The notes beneath the pieces are model-generated. The model had not been told where the DNA came from, ran no database searches, and saw nothing but the letters and a program-made list of their open reading frames with translations. DNA of 64,000 nucleotides from Winogradskyella sp. J14-2 (GTDB lineage Bacteria; Bacteroidota; Bacteroidia; Flavobacteriales; Flavobacteriaceae). The stretch covers positions 2,808,501-2,872,500 of the forward strand of contig NZ_CP019388.1 in NCBI RefSeq assembly GCF_001971725.1. Direction: 5' to 3'. The position numbers and the translations under genes are program-made. Positions 49,894 to 59,676 of the stretch are shown here, one piece after another (position 1 is the first letter of the stretch; every line of letters starts with the position of its first letter).

Positions 49894-52557
49894 TTATTGT
49901 TTTATAAATCGTTTTGTAACTTGGGTATTATTGACATAAAGCGTAATAAAATAAACTCCTTCAGATATACTGCTAACATCTACATGAGTGCTTGGTTTTA
50001 CTTTTTTAGTAACTGTCTTTCCTGTTATATCGAAAATGTGTAGCTCTGATATTTCGTGTTCTGATTCAATAAATAATAAGGATTGAACGGGATTGGGATA
50101 GAGCCTGATAACATTTTCATCGGTTTCAAAATCATTAGAGCTAAGCGTTGTATCAATGACGGTAACTATTAAAGTGATTATATCTGTATTACCAGAACTG
50201 TCTTCAATGGTTAGATCTACCGCATAATCTCCCGGTAGCGTAAACGTGTCTTGGTTAAGGCTCAACGAAAATGTACAATTATCATTAGACCCATTGTCTA
50301 AATCTGCAGCAGTAATCATAACAGAGGGTTGGCCTGCTAGATCAACGGTTATGTCCTGTCCCAAAGCTATTGGGCTTAAGTTATCAATTACAGTAACTAT
50401 TGCAGGTGTACTATTAGAATTTCCGCTATCATCAATTGCAGTAAGAATTACCGTGTTGTCACCAAGGTCTTCGCAACTAAATGTAGTGTTATCTATTGAA
50501 ATATCTAACAAACAGTTGTCCGATGATCCATTATCAATATCTAAAGCATCAATAGTAACTAAACCGTTGCTATCTAATGGTGCGGAAATATTTTGAGCTA
50601 TTACTGTTGGAGTTTCTGTATCTATAACTGTTACGGTAACGGTAACTGAGTCACTATTTCCGTTTTGATCTGTTACTGTAAAAAAGACATCATTATCGCC
50701 TATATCATCACAGGTAAAGGCATTCAAATCTATGGTTCTATTAACAATTGAGCAGTTATCTGATGATCCATTTTCTATATCTTCAGCAGTTATAGAGGCC
50801 TCACCAATAGAATTGAGCTGTACTGTTACATCCTGAGCTACTGCAATTGGATTGGTTGTATCTGTGATGGTTACAATAGCTGTTGTCATTGCAGAGTTAC
50901 CACTTTCATCTGCAACAGTGAGCGTAATTGTATTTTCTCCCAAATTTGTACAATCAAAATTAGTTATGCTCAGTGTTCTTGACACTATGCTACAATTATC
51001 GGTGGATAAGTCGATGTCGTCTGGTGTTAATGAAGCAGTGCCGTCAGTGTCAAGTGCAAGTGTTATGTTTTGTGCTAAGGCAATTGGATCTATATTGTCT
51101 TCTACTGTAATGGTTGCAGTTGTACTATTTGTGTTACCGTCTAAATCCGTAACTGTAAAGTTTACAGTGTTTGTCCCTAAATTTGAGCAATCAAAACTAT
51201 TTGTGTCTATATCTATGCTAGCAATGCCGCAGTTATCTGTAGATCCGTTTTCGAGATCATTTGCTTCTACTAAAGCATTTCCACTAGCATCGAGTTGTAC
51301 TGTTATGTTTTGAGCAATAGCAACAGGGTATATATTATCTACAACCGTAATGATTACATCTTCTGTACTTACTTTACCCTCTGCATCAGTGGCTGTAATT
51401 GTTACAGTATTTTCACCAAGATCATCGCAGGTATAATTAAATTGTGTTTGGTTTAGCTCAACAGAAACTAGTTCGCAATCATCAAACGTACCGTTATTAA
51501 CATTGGCAACAGTAAGATTGCCTTCACCGTTTGCATCGAGCTCAACAGTAATGTTATCAAAAACAACAATTGTTGGGTTTGCATTATCAAACACATCGAT
51601 TTGTAGTCCGTAATCATATAGCGACCAGCTGCCGTCTTCGTTGATAAGTCTAATGTAGAAATCATGTAAATCACAAGTTAAATCTACAGTGCTTAGATCT
51701 ACAGTAAATTCATCCATGTTACCAGTAGGATTTAAGGGTACAGATGTTCCATTGCCAAAACCAGGATCTGTATCATAGAAATATTCTGCAGCAATAATAG
51801 GTGACACCTCTTGTTGTGGCGTAACAAAGAACAAGCGCTTATCATACAAACTCCATTCACCAAGATCATCTTGCGTTCTTAGATAGAGATTATGAAATCC
51901 TTCGTTTAGAGTCCCTATGGGAATGACAATATTCTGTGTTGTACTTCCAGAGTTTGACTCAACATTAATTGAGGTCGCATTGCCAAAACCAGGATCTGTA
52001 TCAATGAAATATTCAATTTCGGTAATTGATGCTGCACCACCTCCTAGCTCTTCGGTAACATAAAATTTTACAGCATCGTACAGGCACCAAGTACCTAAAT
52101 TGTCTTGAGCTCTAATATATAGGGTGTTAAAACCATTTAGATCTGTGCCAATAGGTATAGCGTAATTTTCTGTGATGTTGCCTGTATTAGGATTGACGGT
52201 TAAGGCTGTAGCATTACCAAAACCTGGGTCTGAGTTAATAAAATATTCTGCTGCTGTAATTTCTGTAGCGTTCTGTCCCATGGAAGTGTCAGTGATATAA
52301 AACAACCTATTGTCGTAAAGACTCCAAATATTGGTGTTATCCTTAGCTCTTACATAAAGCGTATTAAAACCAACAGCATCAGTTGGGACAGCAATAGTAA
52401 ATGTTTGCGTAAGCTCTCCAGAATTACCGTTAACACTTAGCGTTGTGGCATTACCAAGACCTGGATCGGTATTAAAGAAATACTCTACTTCGCTTATAGA
52501 TTGCCCAATACCCAACCAACAACACAGACAGCACAATAATGTGATATGCGTTTTCAT
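49894..52557 (-). CDS. Secreted multi-repeat (HYR/Ig-like) protein with T9SS sorting domain
   Basis: 887 residues. After a signal peptide (HITLLCCLCCWLGIGQS), four ~75-residue repeats each open with a version of E-Y-F-x-x-T-D-P-G-F-G-N-A-T (residues ~23-310) and end in S-L-Y-D-x-R-L-F. Six HYR-like repeats follow (~325-795), each with I-x-V-x-L-D-x-x-G, an N-G-S-x-D-N-C core and D-L-G-x-N-T-V-x-x-T; paired Cys in each unit suggest disulfides. The final ~75 residues (IRLYPNPVQSLLFIESEHEI ... ITLYVNNTQVTKRFIK) are a type A sorting signal. Probably a surface adhesin. It follows the beta-helix gene 18 bases downstream. Confidence 0.9.
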   Translation of the reverse strand: MKTHITLLCCLCCWLGIGQSISEVEYFFNTDPGLGNATTLSVNGNSGELTQTFTIAVPTDAVGFNTLYVRAKDNTNIWSLYDNRLFYITDTSMGQNATEITAAEYFINSDPGFGNATALTVNPNTGNITENYAIPIGTDLNGFNTLYIRAQDNLGTWCLYDAVKFYVTEELGGGAASITEIEYFIDTDPGFGNATSINVESNSGSTTQNIVIPIGTLNEGFHNLYLRTQDDLGEWSLYDKRLFFVTPQQEVSPIIAAEYFYDTDPGFGNGTSVPLNPTGNMDEFTVDLSTVDLTCDLHDFYIRLINEDGSWSLYDYGLQIDVFDNANPTIVVFDNITVELDANGEGNLTVANVNNGTFDDCELVSVELNQTQFNYTCDDLGENTVTITATDAEGKVSTEDVIITVVDNIYPVAIAQNITVQLDASGNALVEANDLENGSTDNCGIASIDIDTNSFDCSNLGTNTVNFTVTDLDGNTNSTTATITVEDNIDPIALAQNITLALDTDGTASLTPDDIDLSTDNCSIVSRTLSITNFDCTNLGENTITLTVADESGNSAMTTAIVTITDTTNPIAVAQDVTVQLNSIGEASITAEDIENGSSDNCSIVNRTIDLNAFTCDDIGDNDVFFTVTDQNGNSDSVTVTVTVIDTETPTVIAQNISAPLDSNGLVTIDALDIDNGSSDNCLLDISIDNTTFSCEDLGDNTVILTAIDDSGNSNSTPAIVTVIDNLSPIALGQDITVDLAGQPSVMITAADLDNGSNDNCTFSLSLNQDTFTLPGDYAVDLTIEDSSGNTDIITLIVTVIDTTLSSNDFETDENVIRLYPNPVQSLLFIESEHEISELHIFDITGKTVTKKVKPSTHVDVSSISEGVYFITLYVNNTQVTKRFIKQ

Positions 52558-52575
52558 AATAAAATGTGTTAGTTA

Positions 52576-53640
52576 TTAATTGGTTTTTGCAGTAATGGTC
52601 ACAGTAAGGTCTGAGTTTTTAGGAACGGTTGGGTCGTAACTATCTATTTTAAGGCTCGGTAGACCAGTAGGTGTACCCAAAGGTTTAAAGTTGTAACCTT
52701 CGTAAAGACCGTCATCACCAAAAGGAGAGCCAGCTTGTAGTGTAAGGTCGTCTAAAGATGAGTTAAAGGTACCAGAGGTACCGATACTTCCTGAAGCACC
52801 ATCTCGATTGGTAAATAGTGGGTCTATGTTTTCTTGACTGTTACTTACCGTAATGTTAGAACCTGTTGCAAAGTTGTAGTTTGCTGTTGCATCGTAATTA
52901 TATGTAAGACAATTTGTAATTTGGAAAGTTCCACTAGAACTGCTCAGGGATACTGTACCGCTTTGAAAATAGTCTGATACAAAGATACAATTGCTAATAT
53001 TCATTAAATCTGGTGTATTATTACTAATAGAAACACCAAAAAAATAACTAAAAATATTATTGCTTATCAATAAGGTATCCACCATACTAAAAGATAATGA
53101 AGAACTATTAATGACATTGTTTGTGAGTAGAATATTTGATGTAGTACTTGTGATACTAATTGAGCCTTCAATAATATTACCTTGTATTAAAAAATTATTT
53201 AATGTTCTGTATTGCCCAAGACCTAGAAAACTAGTTATGCGGTTGTCTTGTAAGACAATATTTTCAATTAATGGAAATGTTCCCGAATTATCAAAAGGAT
53301 CTGTAACAGTCTGAATTTTTAAACCTTTTATTGTGCTATTAGAACAGCCTTCAACTAAGTCTAGCGTGCCAATCTCAGAAACGTAAGAGGCATCACTATG
53401 TGAGCGGCCAATGATAGTTAATTCTTTATCTAAGGTAATATTTCCATAACTTGTTGAAGATTGTTGTACATGTATAATATCTCCATCTGTCGCAGCATCA
53501 ATAGCAGCTTGTAAACCTGTAAAGTCTGCTGCTGTCCCAGCATTATTATTGACTATGTGCGTTGTCTGTGCAAATAATTTAGTAGCAAAAAGTAATAATG
53601 CACATAAAATTAAAGGAGTAAGTGTGTTTTTTGTTTTCAT
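52576..53640 (-). CDS. Secreted right-handed beta-helix-like protein
   Basis: 354 residues from ATG 53640 (MKTKNTLTPLILCALLLFAT), which opens a signal peptide ending LFAQ; an ATG 27 bases upstream gives a longer, less typical lead. The opening HIVNNNAGTAADFTGLQAAI and DAATDGDIIHVQQSS is the DUF1565/pectate-lyase-like start, and repeated short N/S/T-rich coils follow (NNFLIQGNIIEGSISIT, NILLTNNVINSSSLSF, TLLISNNIFSYFFGV, DLMNISNCIFVSDYF). No lyase catalytic residues and no sorting domain are visible. The C-terminus LTVTITAKTN is a single strand. Probably structural; likely cotranscribed with the downstream HYR gene. Confidence 0.78.
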   Translation of the reverse strand: MKTKNTLTPLILCALLLFATKLFAQTTHIVNNNAGTAADFTGLQAAIDAATDGDIIHVQQSSTSYGNITLDKELTIIGRSHSDASYVSEIGTLDLVEGCSNSTIKGLKIQTVTDPFDNSGTFPLIENIVLQDNRITSFLGLGQYRTLNNFLIQGNIIEGSISITSTTSNILLTNNVINSSSLSFSMVDTLLISNNIFSYFFGVSISNNTPDLMNISNCIFVSDYFQSGTVSLSSSSGTFQITNCLTYNYDATANYNFATGSNITVSNSQENIDPLFTNRDGASGSIGTSGTFNSSLDDLTLQAGSPFGDDGLYEGYNFKPLGTPTGLPSLKIDSYDPTVPKNSDLTVTITAKTN

Positions 53641-53694
53641 AATTAAGTATATATTGGTTAATAACATAGAGGCAAAGTAGTTGAGATATGCTAA

Positions 53695-53720
53695 TCAAAA
53701 AATCCCCAATAATGGGGATT
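53695..53720 (-). terminator. Terminator (aatcccc...ggggatt) after LRR gene
   Basis: aatcccc-aataat-ggggatt stem with T-rich tail on the minus strand, downstream of 53770-57117. Confidence 0.8.
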
Positions 53721-53769
53721 TTTGAATTTTCAGTACATGTAATGGTTTCAATATTATGAGTTTAATCCA

Positions 53770-56700
53770 TTATTTTTTGATAAAACGTTGCGTGATAACT
53801 CCTAATTGTTCGTCTTCAATTTTAATTATATAGATAGCAGGTTGTAGCGTTTCTACATTCAGCGTGTTTTTCTCACCGTTTAGAATCTTAGATACGACCT
53901 TTTTGCCTTGTATATCATAAATTTCGAGTTGGGCTTCCTGAAGATGATGTGTAGAAATATTTAACCAGTTTTGTACAGGATTAGGATAAATCGATAGATT
54001 TGGCTTCTCTGACTCGTCTATGGTTAAGCTAGAGTCTACAGTAATAGTAATATCTGCTCTTATTAAAGTTAAATCTGGTAATACAGTATTCGTTATCTCA
54101 CAATAATAAATTCCATTGTCAGATGTTTGCGCGTTTGTAATGGTATAGCTAGAAGCATTAGCACCAGTAATAGCCACATTATCCTTAAACCATTGGTACT
54201 GATTATTCATTGCCTCACCATTTCTATTAAGATCGTTATCGTTAACACTTATAGTAATATTAGATCCAACTGCAGTAGTGATCATTTCTTCTTGGTCATC
54301 GGTGTTTTGTGGTGAGTAGTTAAAACTTAAGTAATTACCGTTGGTTACAAACGGTTCTAAATCTCCAAAATCAAAGTTATTGTCCTGAAGGTTTATATTG
54401 GCATTTGGTGCATTAAAAGGGATTGGGCCCGAAAAGCTGCTGCCATTACCAAAAAATTCAAAACCTGTCATTTGTACATCAACCAATTCTGTGAGATTAG
54501 ACAGTGAAGCAGGTAATTGACCTGTAAAATTATTGGCTAAAAAACGTATCTCTCTTAAATTAACGAGATTTCCGAAACTATTTGGTATTTCACCGCTTAG
54601 ACCAGTACCTTGAATCCAAAATGTCTTTAAGTTAGTAAGGTTGCCGATAGTTGTAGGTATGGTTCCGGTTAGGTTAGTGTCGCCAAGCCCTATGTATAAT
54701 GCTTCTAGGTTTGTTAGACTTCCTATATCCTCTGGAAGATTTCCATTTGGGTTAAAAGATTGTAATGCCAAACGTGTTACTTTATTGCCTGTTGTGGTAA
54801 CTCCTTGCCATGTAGAAACAGGCGCTGCGGTATTCCAGTTTTCTGCGTTTGTCCAATTTGGGCCATTAGTAGCATTGTAAAGTGCAATTAGTGCATTTCT
54901 TTCGGTTTGACTTACAGCGCCTTTAAGCTCAATTAAATTTCGCCTAATTTCTAAACCAGGAACTAACGGACTAGTGGCAATGCACGTGTAGGCATCTAAT
55001 TGGCTTTCTTGAATATTGTCTAAACTTAATTGGCTAGTAGTTTGGTCAGTTACTGCGGTAACACTTTGGTCAAACGTACTAAGGGTATGCCATTGATACT
55101 GTACGTTAGTCCCCTCTATACTAGACATATTGAATGTGTAATCATCACCAATTATAGCATCTAACACTATTTCTTCGTCTATGGGAGACTGTGGGCTATA
55201 TAGGAAATTGGTTATGGTTGAATTATTTGAATAGTTAGGCTCAAAATCTAAAAAACTATAATCGTTATTAATGAGCCTTAAAAACTCTAGAGTAGCAATA
55301 CTGCTAAAGTTTGGAATTATACCACTAAGATTATTATTGTTAAAAACTAAGCTTACAGCACTAGAAAGCTCAGTTAATGTGTTGGGTAAGCTTCCTTGTA
55401 AGTTATTATATGCCAAGTTTACATTGGTTACATTGTTGTTGCTTGTTGTAATACCAAACCAGCTAGATAGCGGAATATTTTGATTTAACCAGTTTGTGTT
55501 ATTGGTCCAGCTGTCTCCATCAGTGGCAGCGTAAAGGTCTATTAAAATATTATAATCGGGACTTAATACTGGATCTTGGCCTATGATAAATTCTCCGGTT
55601 AGAAGGCTTAGGCCAGTAACAATACTGTTAGTTATACTGCAAAAATATGTGCCCATCTGCTCTGATTGTATATTGTTTATGGTAATAGATGGTGCAGTTT
55701 CACCTTCTATTGGGACATTATTAAAAAACCATTGGTATTGATTATTAGCACTTGTAAGTCCAGAATTTATTACAAGATTGTCGCCAACTTCTATAAAATT
55801 TACTTGGTCTTCTGTTACATTGGCTTGCGGTGCATATTGAAAATCATTAATATTTTGATAAGATGTAAATTGGTTTTCAAAATCTTCAAAAGTGAACATA
55901 TTATTTTGTACCCATAGAAGGGAAAGTGGCAATGAAGTCATATCAGGAATTTCTCCGCTAAAACTATTATCTGCAAGATTCAAAAATTGTAAATTATTAA
56001 TATTGCTAATGGTACTAGGTAAACTGCCTTCAAGATTATTTCCATTTAAACTCACATTGTTGAGATTGATAAGATTTCCGAATTCACTAGGAATAGATCC
56101 GCTAAGGTTATTAAAGAATAAAAATAATTGGGTTAGGTTGGTTAAATTACCAATTTCAGAGGGTATTGTTCCGGTTAGATTACATGCTCTAAAATCCAGA
56201 TAATTTAGATTGGTTAAGTTAAATATTTCTACAGGTATAGAACCGCCAAGCGGATTATCACCTAAGTGTAGATAGGTAAGTGTATTTAGGTTTCCGAGAG
56301 CAGGTGGAATCCCACCAGAAAAATTATTAACTGCAAGTAATAGAACATTGAGCTCTTGCAAATTAGCTATGCCAACAGGTATTGTACCACTAATATTATT
56401 GGTGTTTAATTGTAACGAATTTAGATGCGTAAAATCTTCTATTGATGTTGGTAAGGTACCAGTGAGGTTATTCTGACCCAGATTAATTTGGGTTACATGT
56501 TCTGTACCACCAATATTATTGGTTGTAATGCCGTGCCATGTAGAAACAGGATTTGTAGTATTCCAATTGGTGTTATTGGTCCAATTAGCTCCATTGGTAC
56601 TAGTGTATAGATCTATTAACGCATCTCTTTCTACTTGTGGTACATCAGAGACTTCGCTAAATGAAAAGTTGGTTAAGGCGTTTGCATCACTTCGGTGTAT

Positions 56701-57117
56701 CATAATGTAATAAGATTGTCCTGTAAAAACCTGAAAACTGGTTTGTGTTCCAAAAACGCATTCAGATTCTGGCAAATGGGTTAATTCTGCCATGGATGTA
56801 GCATTTAGATCGGACGCTGTGTAGGCTATAACAAATGAATTGATTATAGAACCACCAGTTGCACCAACTGTGATACCCGCATTTACAAAAGTGTTTTCTG
56901 TAGCTGTAAATTTATAATAAACAGCACTAAAACCGCTGGTATTACAGCCGTTTGGATTGGCGGTATTTACTTCTGCGAGATCTAATCTAATACTAGACTC
57001 AATAAAGTTTAACGATGTCAGTTCGGTAGCATTACCAACAGTATCGTTTGTTGGTGCTTGTGTAAAGGATAGTTGCACCGTAATTACTACTATAATAAAA
57101 AGTATTTTTTGCTTCAT
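53770..57117 (-). CDS. Giant leucine-rich-repeat surface protein with T9SS sorting domain
   Basis: 1115 residues. Signal peptide (ILFIIVVITVQLSFTQA). Three modules each start A-L-I-x-L-Y-x-x-T-x-G-x-x-W-T-N and carry LRRs of the plant-like L-x-x-L-x-L-x-x-N-x-L-x-G-x-I-P type (~165-400, ~525-640 short, ~745-915), each followed by an Ig-like domain with YQWF-N-V-I and YFCSITN-like features. An N-terminal domain (~20-160) is beta-rich with paired Cys. The last ~75 residues (LSIYPNPVQNWLNISTHHLQ ... IYIIKIEDEQLGVITQRFIK) are a type A sorting signal. Likely adhesin or binding protein. It lies directly downstream of the two-component genes. Confidence 0.92.
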   Translation of the reverse strand: MKQKILFIIVVITVQLSFTQAPTNDTVGNATELTSLNFIESSIRLDLAEVNTANPNGCNTSGFSAVYYKFTATENTFVNAGITVGATGGSIINSFVIAYTASDLNATSMAELTHLPESECVFGTQTSFQVFTGQSYYIMIHRSDANALTNFSFSEVSDVPQVERDALIDLYTSTNGANWTNNTNWNTTNPVSTWHGITTNNIGGTEHVTQINLGQNNLTGTLPTSIEDFTHLNSLQLNTNNISGTIPVGIANLQELNVLLLAVNNFSGGIPPALGNLNTLTYLHLGDNPLGGSIPVEIFNLTNLNYLDFRACNLTGTIPSEIGNLTNLTQLFLFFNNLSGSIPSEFGNLINLNNVSLNGNNLEGSLPSTISNINNLQFLNLADNSFSGEIPDMTSLPLSLLWVQNNMFTFEDFENQFTSYQNINDFQYAPQANVTEDQVNFIEVGDNLVINSGLTSANNQYQWFFNNVPIEGETAPSITINNIQSEQMGTYFCSITNSIVTGLSLLTGEFIIGQDPVLSPDYNILIDLYAATDGDSWTNNTNWLNQNIPLSSWFGITTSNNNVTNVNLAYNNLQGSLPNTLTELSSAVSLVFNNNNLSGIIPNFSSIATLEFLRLINNDYSFLDFEPNYSNNSTITNFLYSPQSPIDEEIVLDAIIGDDYTFNMSSIEGTNVQYQWHTLSTFDQSVTAVTDQTTSQLSLDNIQESQLDAYTCIATSPLVPGLEIRRNLIELKGAVSQTERNALIALYNATNGPNWTNAENWNTAAPVSTWQGVTTTGNKVTRLALQSFNPNGNLPEDIGSLTNLEALYIGLGDTNLTGTIPTTIGNLTNLKTFWIQGTGLSGEIPNSFGNLVNLREIRFLANNFTGQLPASLSNLTELVDVQMTGFEFFGNGSSFSGPIPFNAPNANINLQDNNFDFGDLEPFVTNGNYLSFNYSPQNTDDQEEMITTAVGSNITISVNDNDLNRNGEAMNNQYQWFKDNVAITGANASSYTITNAQTSDNGIYYCEITNTVLPDLTLIRADITITVDSSLTIDESEKPNLSIYPNPVQNWLNISTHHLQEAQLEIYDIQGKKVVSKILNGEKNTLNVETLQPAIYIIKIEDEQLGVITQRFIKK

Positions 57118-57170
57118 AATGAGAGAGTTTTATATAACATTGTCGTAAACGTACAAAGCATAGTAAGACT

Positions 57171-57197
57171 AAAAAATCCCCATTATTGGGGATTTTA
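57171..57197 (-). terminator. Terminator (aatcccc...ggggatt) after response regulator gene
   Basis: aatcccc-attatt-ggggatt stem followed on the minus strand by T-run; nearly identical to the hairpins at 53695 and 49803. Confidence 0.8.
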
Positions 57198-57226
57198 GTG
57201 AAATTAAATGAGATTTTACTGATTGA

Positions 57227-57847
57227 CTAAAACTTATATTTCTTTTCTAGCGCATAGCGCATTAGTTCACCTTTGCCGTGTAGACCTAATATGCGAATCA
57301 TATTTTTTCGGTGTGTATCTACTGTATGCACACCAATAAATAATTCGTCTGCAATTTCTCGAGAGGTTTTTCCTTGCCCTACAAGTGCTAAAATTTCGAT
57401 TTGTCGTTTGGTTAGTTTGCCTTTTGTTTTTTTGTTGGTGTTGTTAACGTCGTCTACTTTAATGTTAGCATCAAAGTAAGTGTCGCCGTTGTATACTGAA
57501 CGGATCGCTCTAAGCACTTCTTCTAAAGGTGAATTTTTAAGTAGATATCCTGAAGCACCAGCATCTAGCATTTGTTTGATTGCATCTTGCTGATCAAACA
57601 TTGTAAACCCTAAAATTTTGGTGTGAGGAAAAACTTCCTTTATTTGTTTGGTGGCAGAAATCCCGTCTACTTTTGGCATTCTTATATCGGTAATAACAAC
57701 ATTGGGTTGTTTTAATTTTACCAATTTTAGTAGGTCTTCGCCATCATTGGTGGTACCAACTATTTCTATATCATCCTCGTATTCTAAAAGTAATTTTATA
57801 CCATCAATTAATGATTGGTGGTCTTCTGCTATGGCTAGTCGTATCAT
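57227..57847 (-). CDS. NarL/FixJ-family response regulator
   Basis: 206 residues. Receiver domain 1-120 with acidic Asp9, phospho-acceptor Asp54 (VVITDIRMPKVDG), Thr/Ser near 81 and Lys103 region (GYLLKNSP); LuxR HTH at ~140-200 (LTKRQIEILALVGQGKTSRE, IADELFIGVHTVDTHRKNMI). Its start overlaps the histidine kinase gene by 4 bases, so the two form a cognate pair. It may govern the LRR and HYR surface-protein genes downstream; this is inferred from order. Confidence 0.94.
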   Translation of the reverse strand: MIRLAIAEDHQSLIDGIKLLLEYEDDIEIVGTTNDGEDLLKLVKLKQPNVVITDIRMPKVDGISATKQIKEVFPHTKILGFTMFDQQDAIKQMLDAGASGYLLKNSPLEEVLRAIRSVYNGDTYFDANIKVDDVNNTNKKTKGKLTKRQIEILALVGQGKTSREIADELFIGVHTVDTHRKNMIRILGLHGKGELMRYALEKKYKF

Positions 57848-59676
57848 AACGGTATATCTATAATTATTGTGGTTCCTTTATCTTTTTCAGACTCGATGGT
57901 CATTTTTCCGTCAAGGTGCTCAACACGTTTATCTATACTGTTAATGCCCATGCCTTTATTGGTTTTAGTGACTTGATTTGGGTTAAACCCTTTACCGTTA
58001 TCTTCTACCATGATATTTATGGCATCATCATGATTGGTTAAATGAATAGTAGCTTCTGAGGCTTCAGCATGTTTTATAACGTTGGTAATAAGCTCTTGTA
58101 TAATTCTGAATAAGGTTAATTCTAAACTATTTTCTAGTCGATTATCTAGACCGTAATCAATAACGTCTATTTGTATTTTGTTAGAAGCTGAAATTTTCTC
58201 AGCCATGTTCTCCACAGCTTTGAGTAAACCTTGCTTAGCAATAACACCAGAGTTTTTAGCATGAGCAACAGAACGTACTTTTTGATAGGCTTCTTCTATG
58301 AGCGTGTTTGTTTTTTCAAAAAGTTCTGGTGAGTCTTTATCCTTTAGAGCATTAAAATGTAGCTTAACTGTAGCCATAAGACCTCCTAAATCATCATGTA
58401 GGTCATTAGCAATACGTTGTCGTTCTTTTTCTTGACCTTCTATCATGGCATCAACAGCAGTTAATTCTTGCTCTTTTAAAACAGTTGCTAATTTTTGAGA
58501 TTCTATTTCTTTTGCTTGTTCGGCAAGTATTTGTTTGCGTTTGGTGTTTTTTTGAACAAGTAAAAATGTTATACCGCTAAACAATAATACTCCTAAAGAC
58601 CCGAATAATAAATTGCGATTTTGAATACGTTTAGCTTCACTTTCAAGGTTTTTTATTTTTAGTTCTTGATTTTCATATTTTGCAATACCCTCGGCAAGCG
58701 CTCTTCGGTTAATACTATCTGTTAGGTTAAAGTATTCTTTTTGAGCGTGATAGGCGTTTTTATAATCACCTAATTTGTAGTAAGTATCTGCTAAGCTTTC
58801 TTTTAAAATACTTCTGCCACTTAGTACATTTTCCTTAAACTTTATGGAGTCTGCTTTATGAAGATAGAGCAATGCGGCTTGAAAGTTTTTTTTGTTATGG
58901 TAAACGGAGCCGAGGTTAAGATACGTTGAGTAATAATTATCTGGATATTGAAATTTCTTGTTATTTTCTATAATATCTATCTTTTTTTGGTAGTAAAACA
59001 AGGCTGAATCTGGGTTGTTTAAAACTTCGTTATAAAGCACACCAATATTTGAGAGGATGTTAATAAATAAGGTGCTATCTCTTGGGCTAAAATTGTTTTT
59101 CAACGTCTGTTGGTAGTATGCTAAAGCCTTCAAATCATTATCTCTTAGCATATAATAGTTGCCTTTTAAGTACGAAACGACGATTTTGTATTTATTACTT
59201 TTAAATTTTTTAGCCTCGGTATCTAATTGTTCTAAATAATCCATTCTGTAGGCTATATCTTCATCATAATTATAAGATTGGGCAAGCCCAGATAGCGCTG
59301 CTAAAATGGTTAGAGTATCTTTAGTTTTTTTTCCTTTTTTTAGTGCTTCGTTATGATATTTAAAGCTTAGCGAGTCATTTTGAATAATTCGATAATAGTA
59401 AGCCTTAAAATAAGTAAATCTAGCTAATAAATTGGTCTGAAGTTTTTCTTGGGTATCAAGCTCATTGAGATAGTATTTTATAGAATCGATATTTCTGAGC
59501 TTACTGTGATAAACTAATCTGAAATAATTTTTGAGTACTGAGTTTTGCTCTCTTTTAATTCTTTCAGAAATGACTTCTTTTGGAGTAATCCTATCAAAAT
59601 AATAATAAGAAGAATCACTTTGCGAAAGGCAAAGTGATTGTTGTAATAGCATCAGAAAAATTACGAGTGGCTTCAA
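57844..59676 (-). CDS. TPR sensor histidine kinase (HisKA_3 type)
   Basis: 610 residues from a TTG start, which gives a signal peptide (MKPLVIFLMLLQQSLCLSQS); the next ATG (59652) would truncate it. Residues ~60-330 are periplasmic tetratricopeptide-type helical repeats (ALAYYQQTLKNNFSPRDSTL, ALLYLHKADSIKF, YYKLGDYKNAYHAQKEYFNL). One transmembrane helix (~357-374) leads through a coiled coil to HisKA_3 with His427 (ERQRIANDLHDDLGG) and a HATPase_c domain (NVIKHAEASEATI, VEDNGKGFNP, GMGINSIDKRVEHLDG). It is coupled to the regulator by overlap and follows the lipoprotein with zero spacing. Confidence 0.92.
   Translation of the reverse strand: MKPLVIFLMLLQQSLCLSQSDSSYYYFDRITPKEVISERIKREQNSVLKNYFRLVYHSKLRNIDSIKYYLNELDTQEKLQTNLLARFTYFKAYYYRIIQNDSLSFKYHNEALKKGKKTKDTLTILAALSGLAQSYNYDEDIAYRMDYLEQLDTEAKKFKSNKYKIVVSYLKGNYYMLRDNDLKALAYYQQTLKNNFSPRDSTLFINILSNIGVLYNEVLNNPDSALFYYQKKIDIIENNKKFQYPDNYYSTYLNLGSVYHNKKNFQAALLYLHKADSIKFKENVLSGRSILKESLADTYYKLGDYKNAYHAQKEYFNLTDSINRRALAEGIAKYENQELKIKNLESEAKRIQNRNLLFGSLGVLLFSGITFLLVQKNTKRKQILAEQAKEIESQKLATVLKEQELTAVDAMIEGQEKERQRIANDLHDDLGGLMATVKLHFNALKDKDSPELFEKTNTLIEEAYQKVRSVAHAKNSGVIAKQGLLKAVENMAEKISASNKIQIDVIDYGLDNRLENSLELTLFRIIQELITNVIKHAEASEATIHLTNHDDAINIMVEDNGKGFNPNQVTKTNKGMGINSIDKRVEHLDGKMTIESEKDKGTTIIIDIPL

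Noticed and set aside
50246..51313. Two plus-strand frames of 116 and 153 codons
   Set aside because: Antisense to the HYR repeats of the T9SS protein; their own periodicity simply mirrors those repeats.
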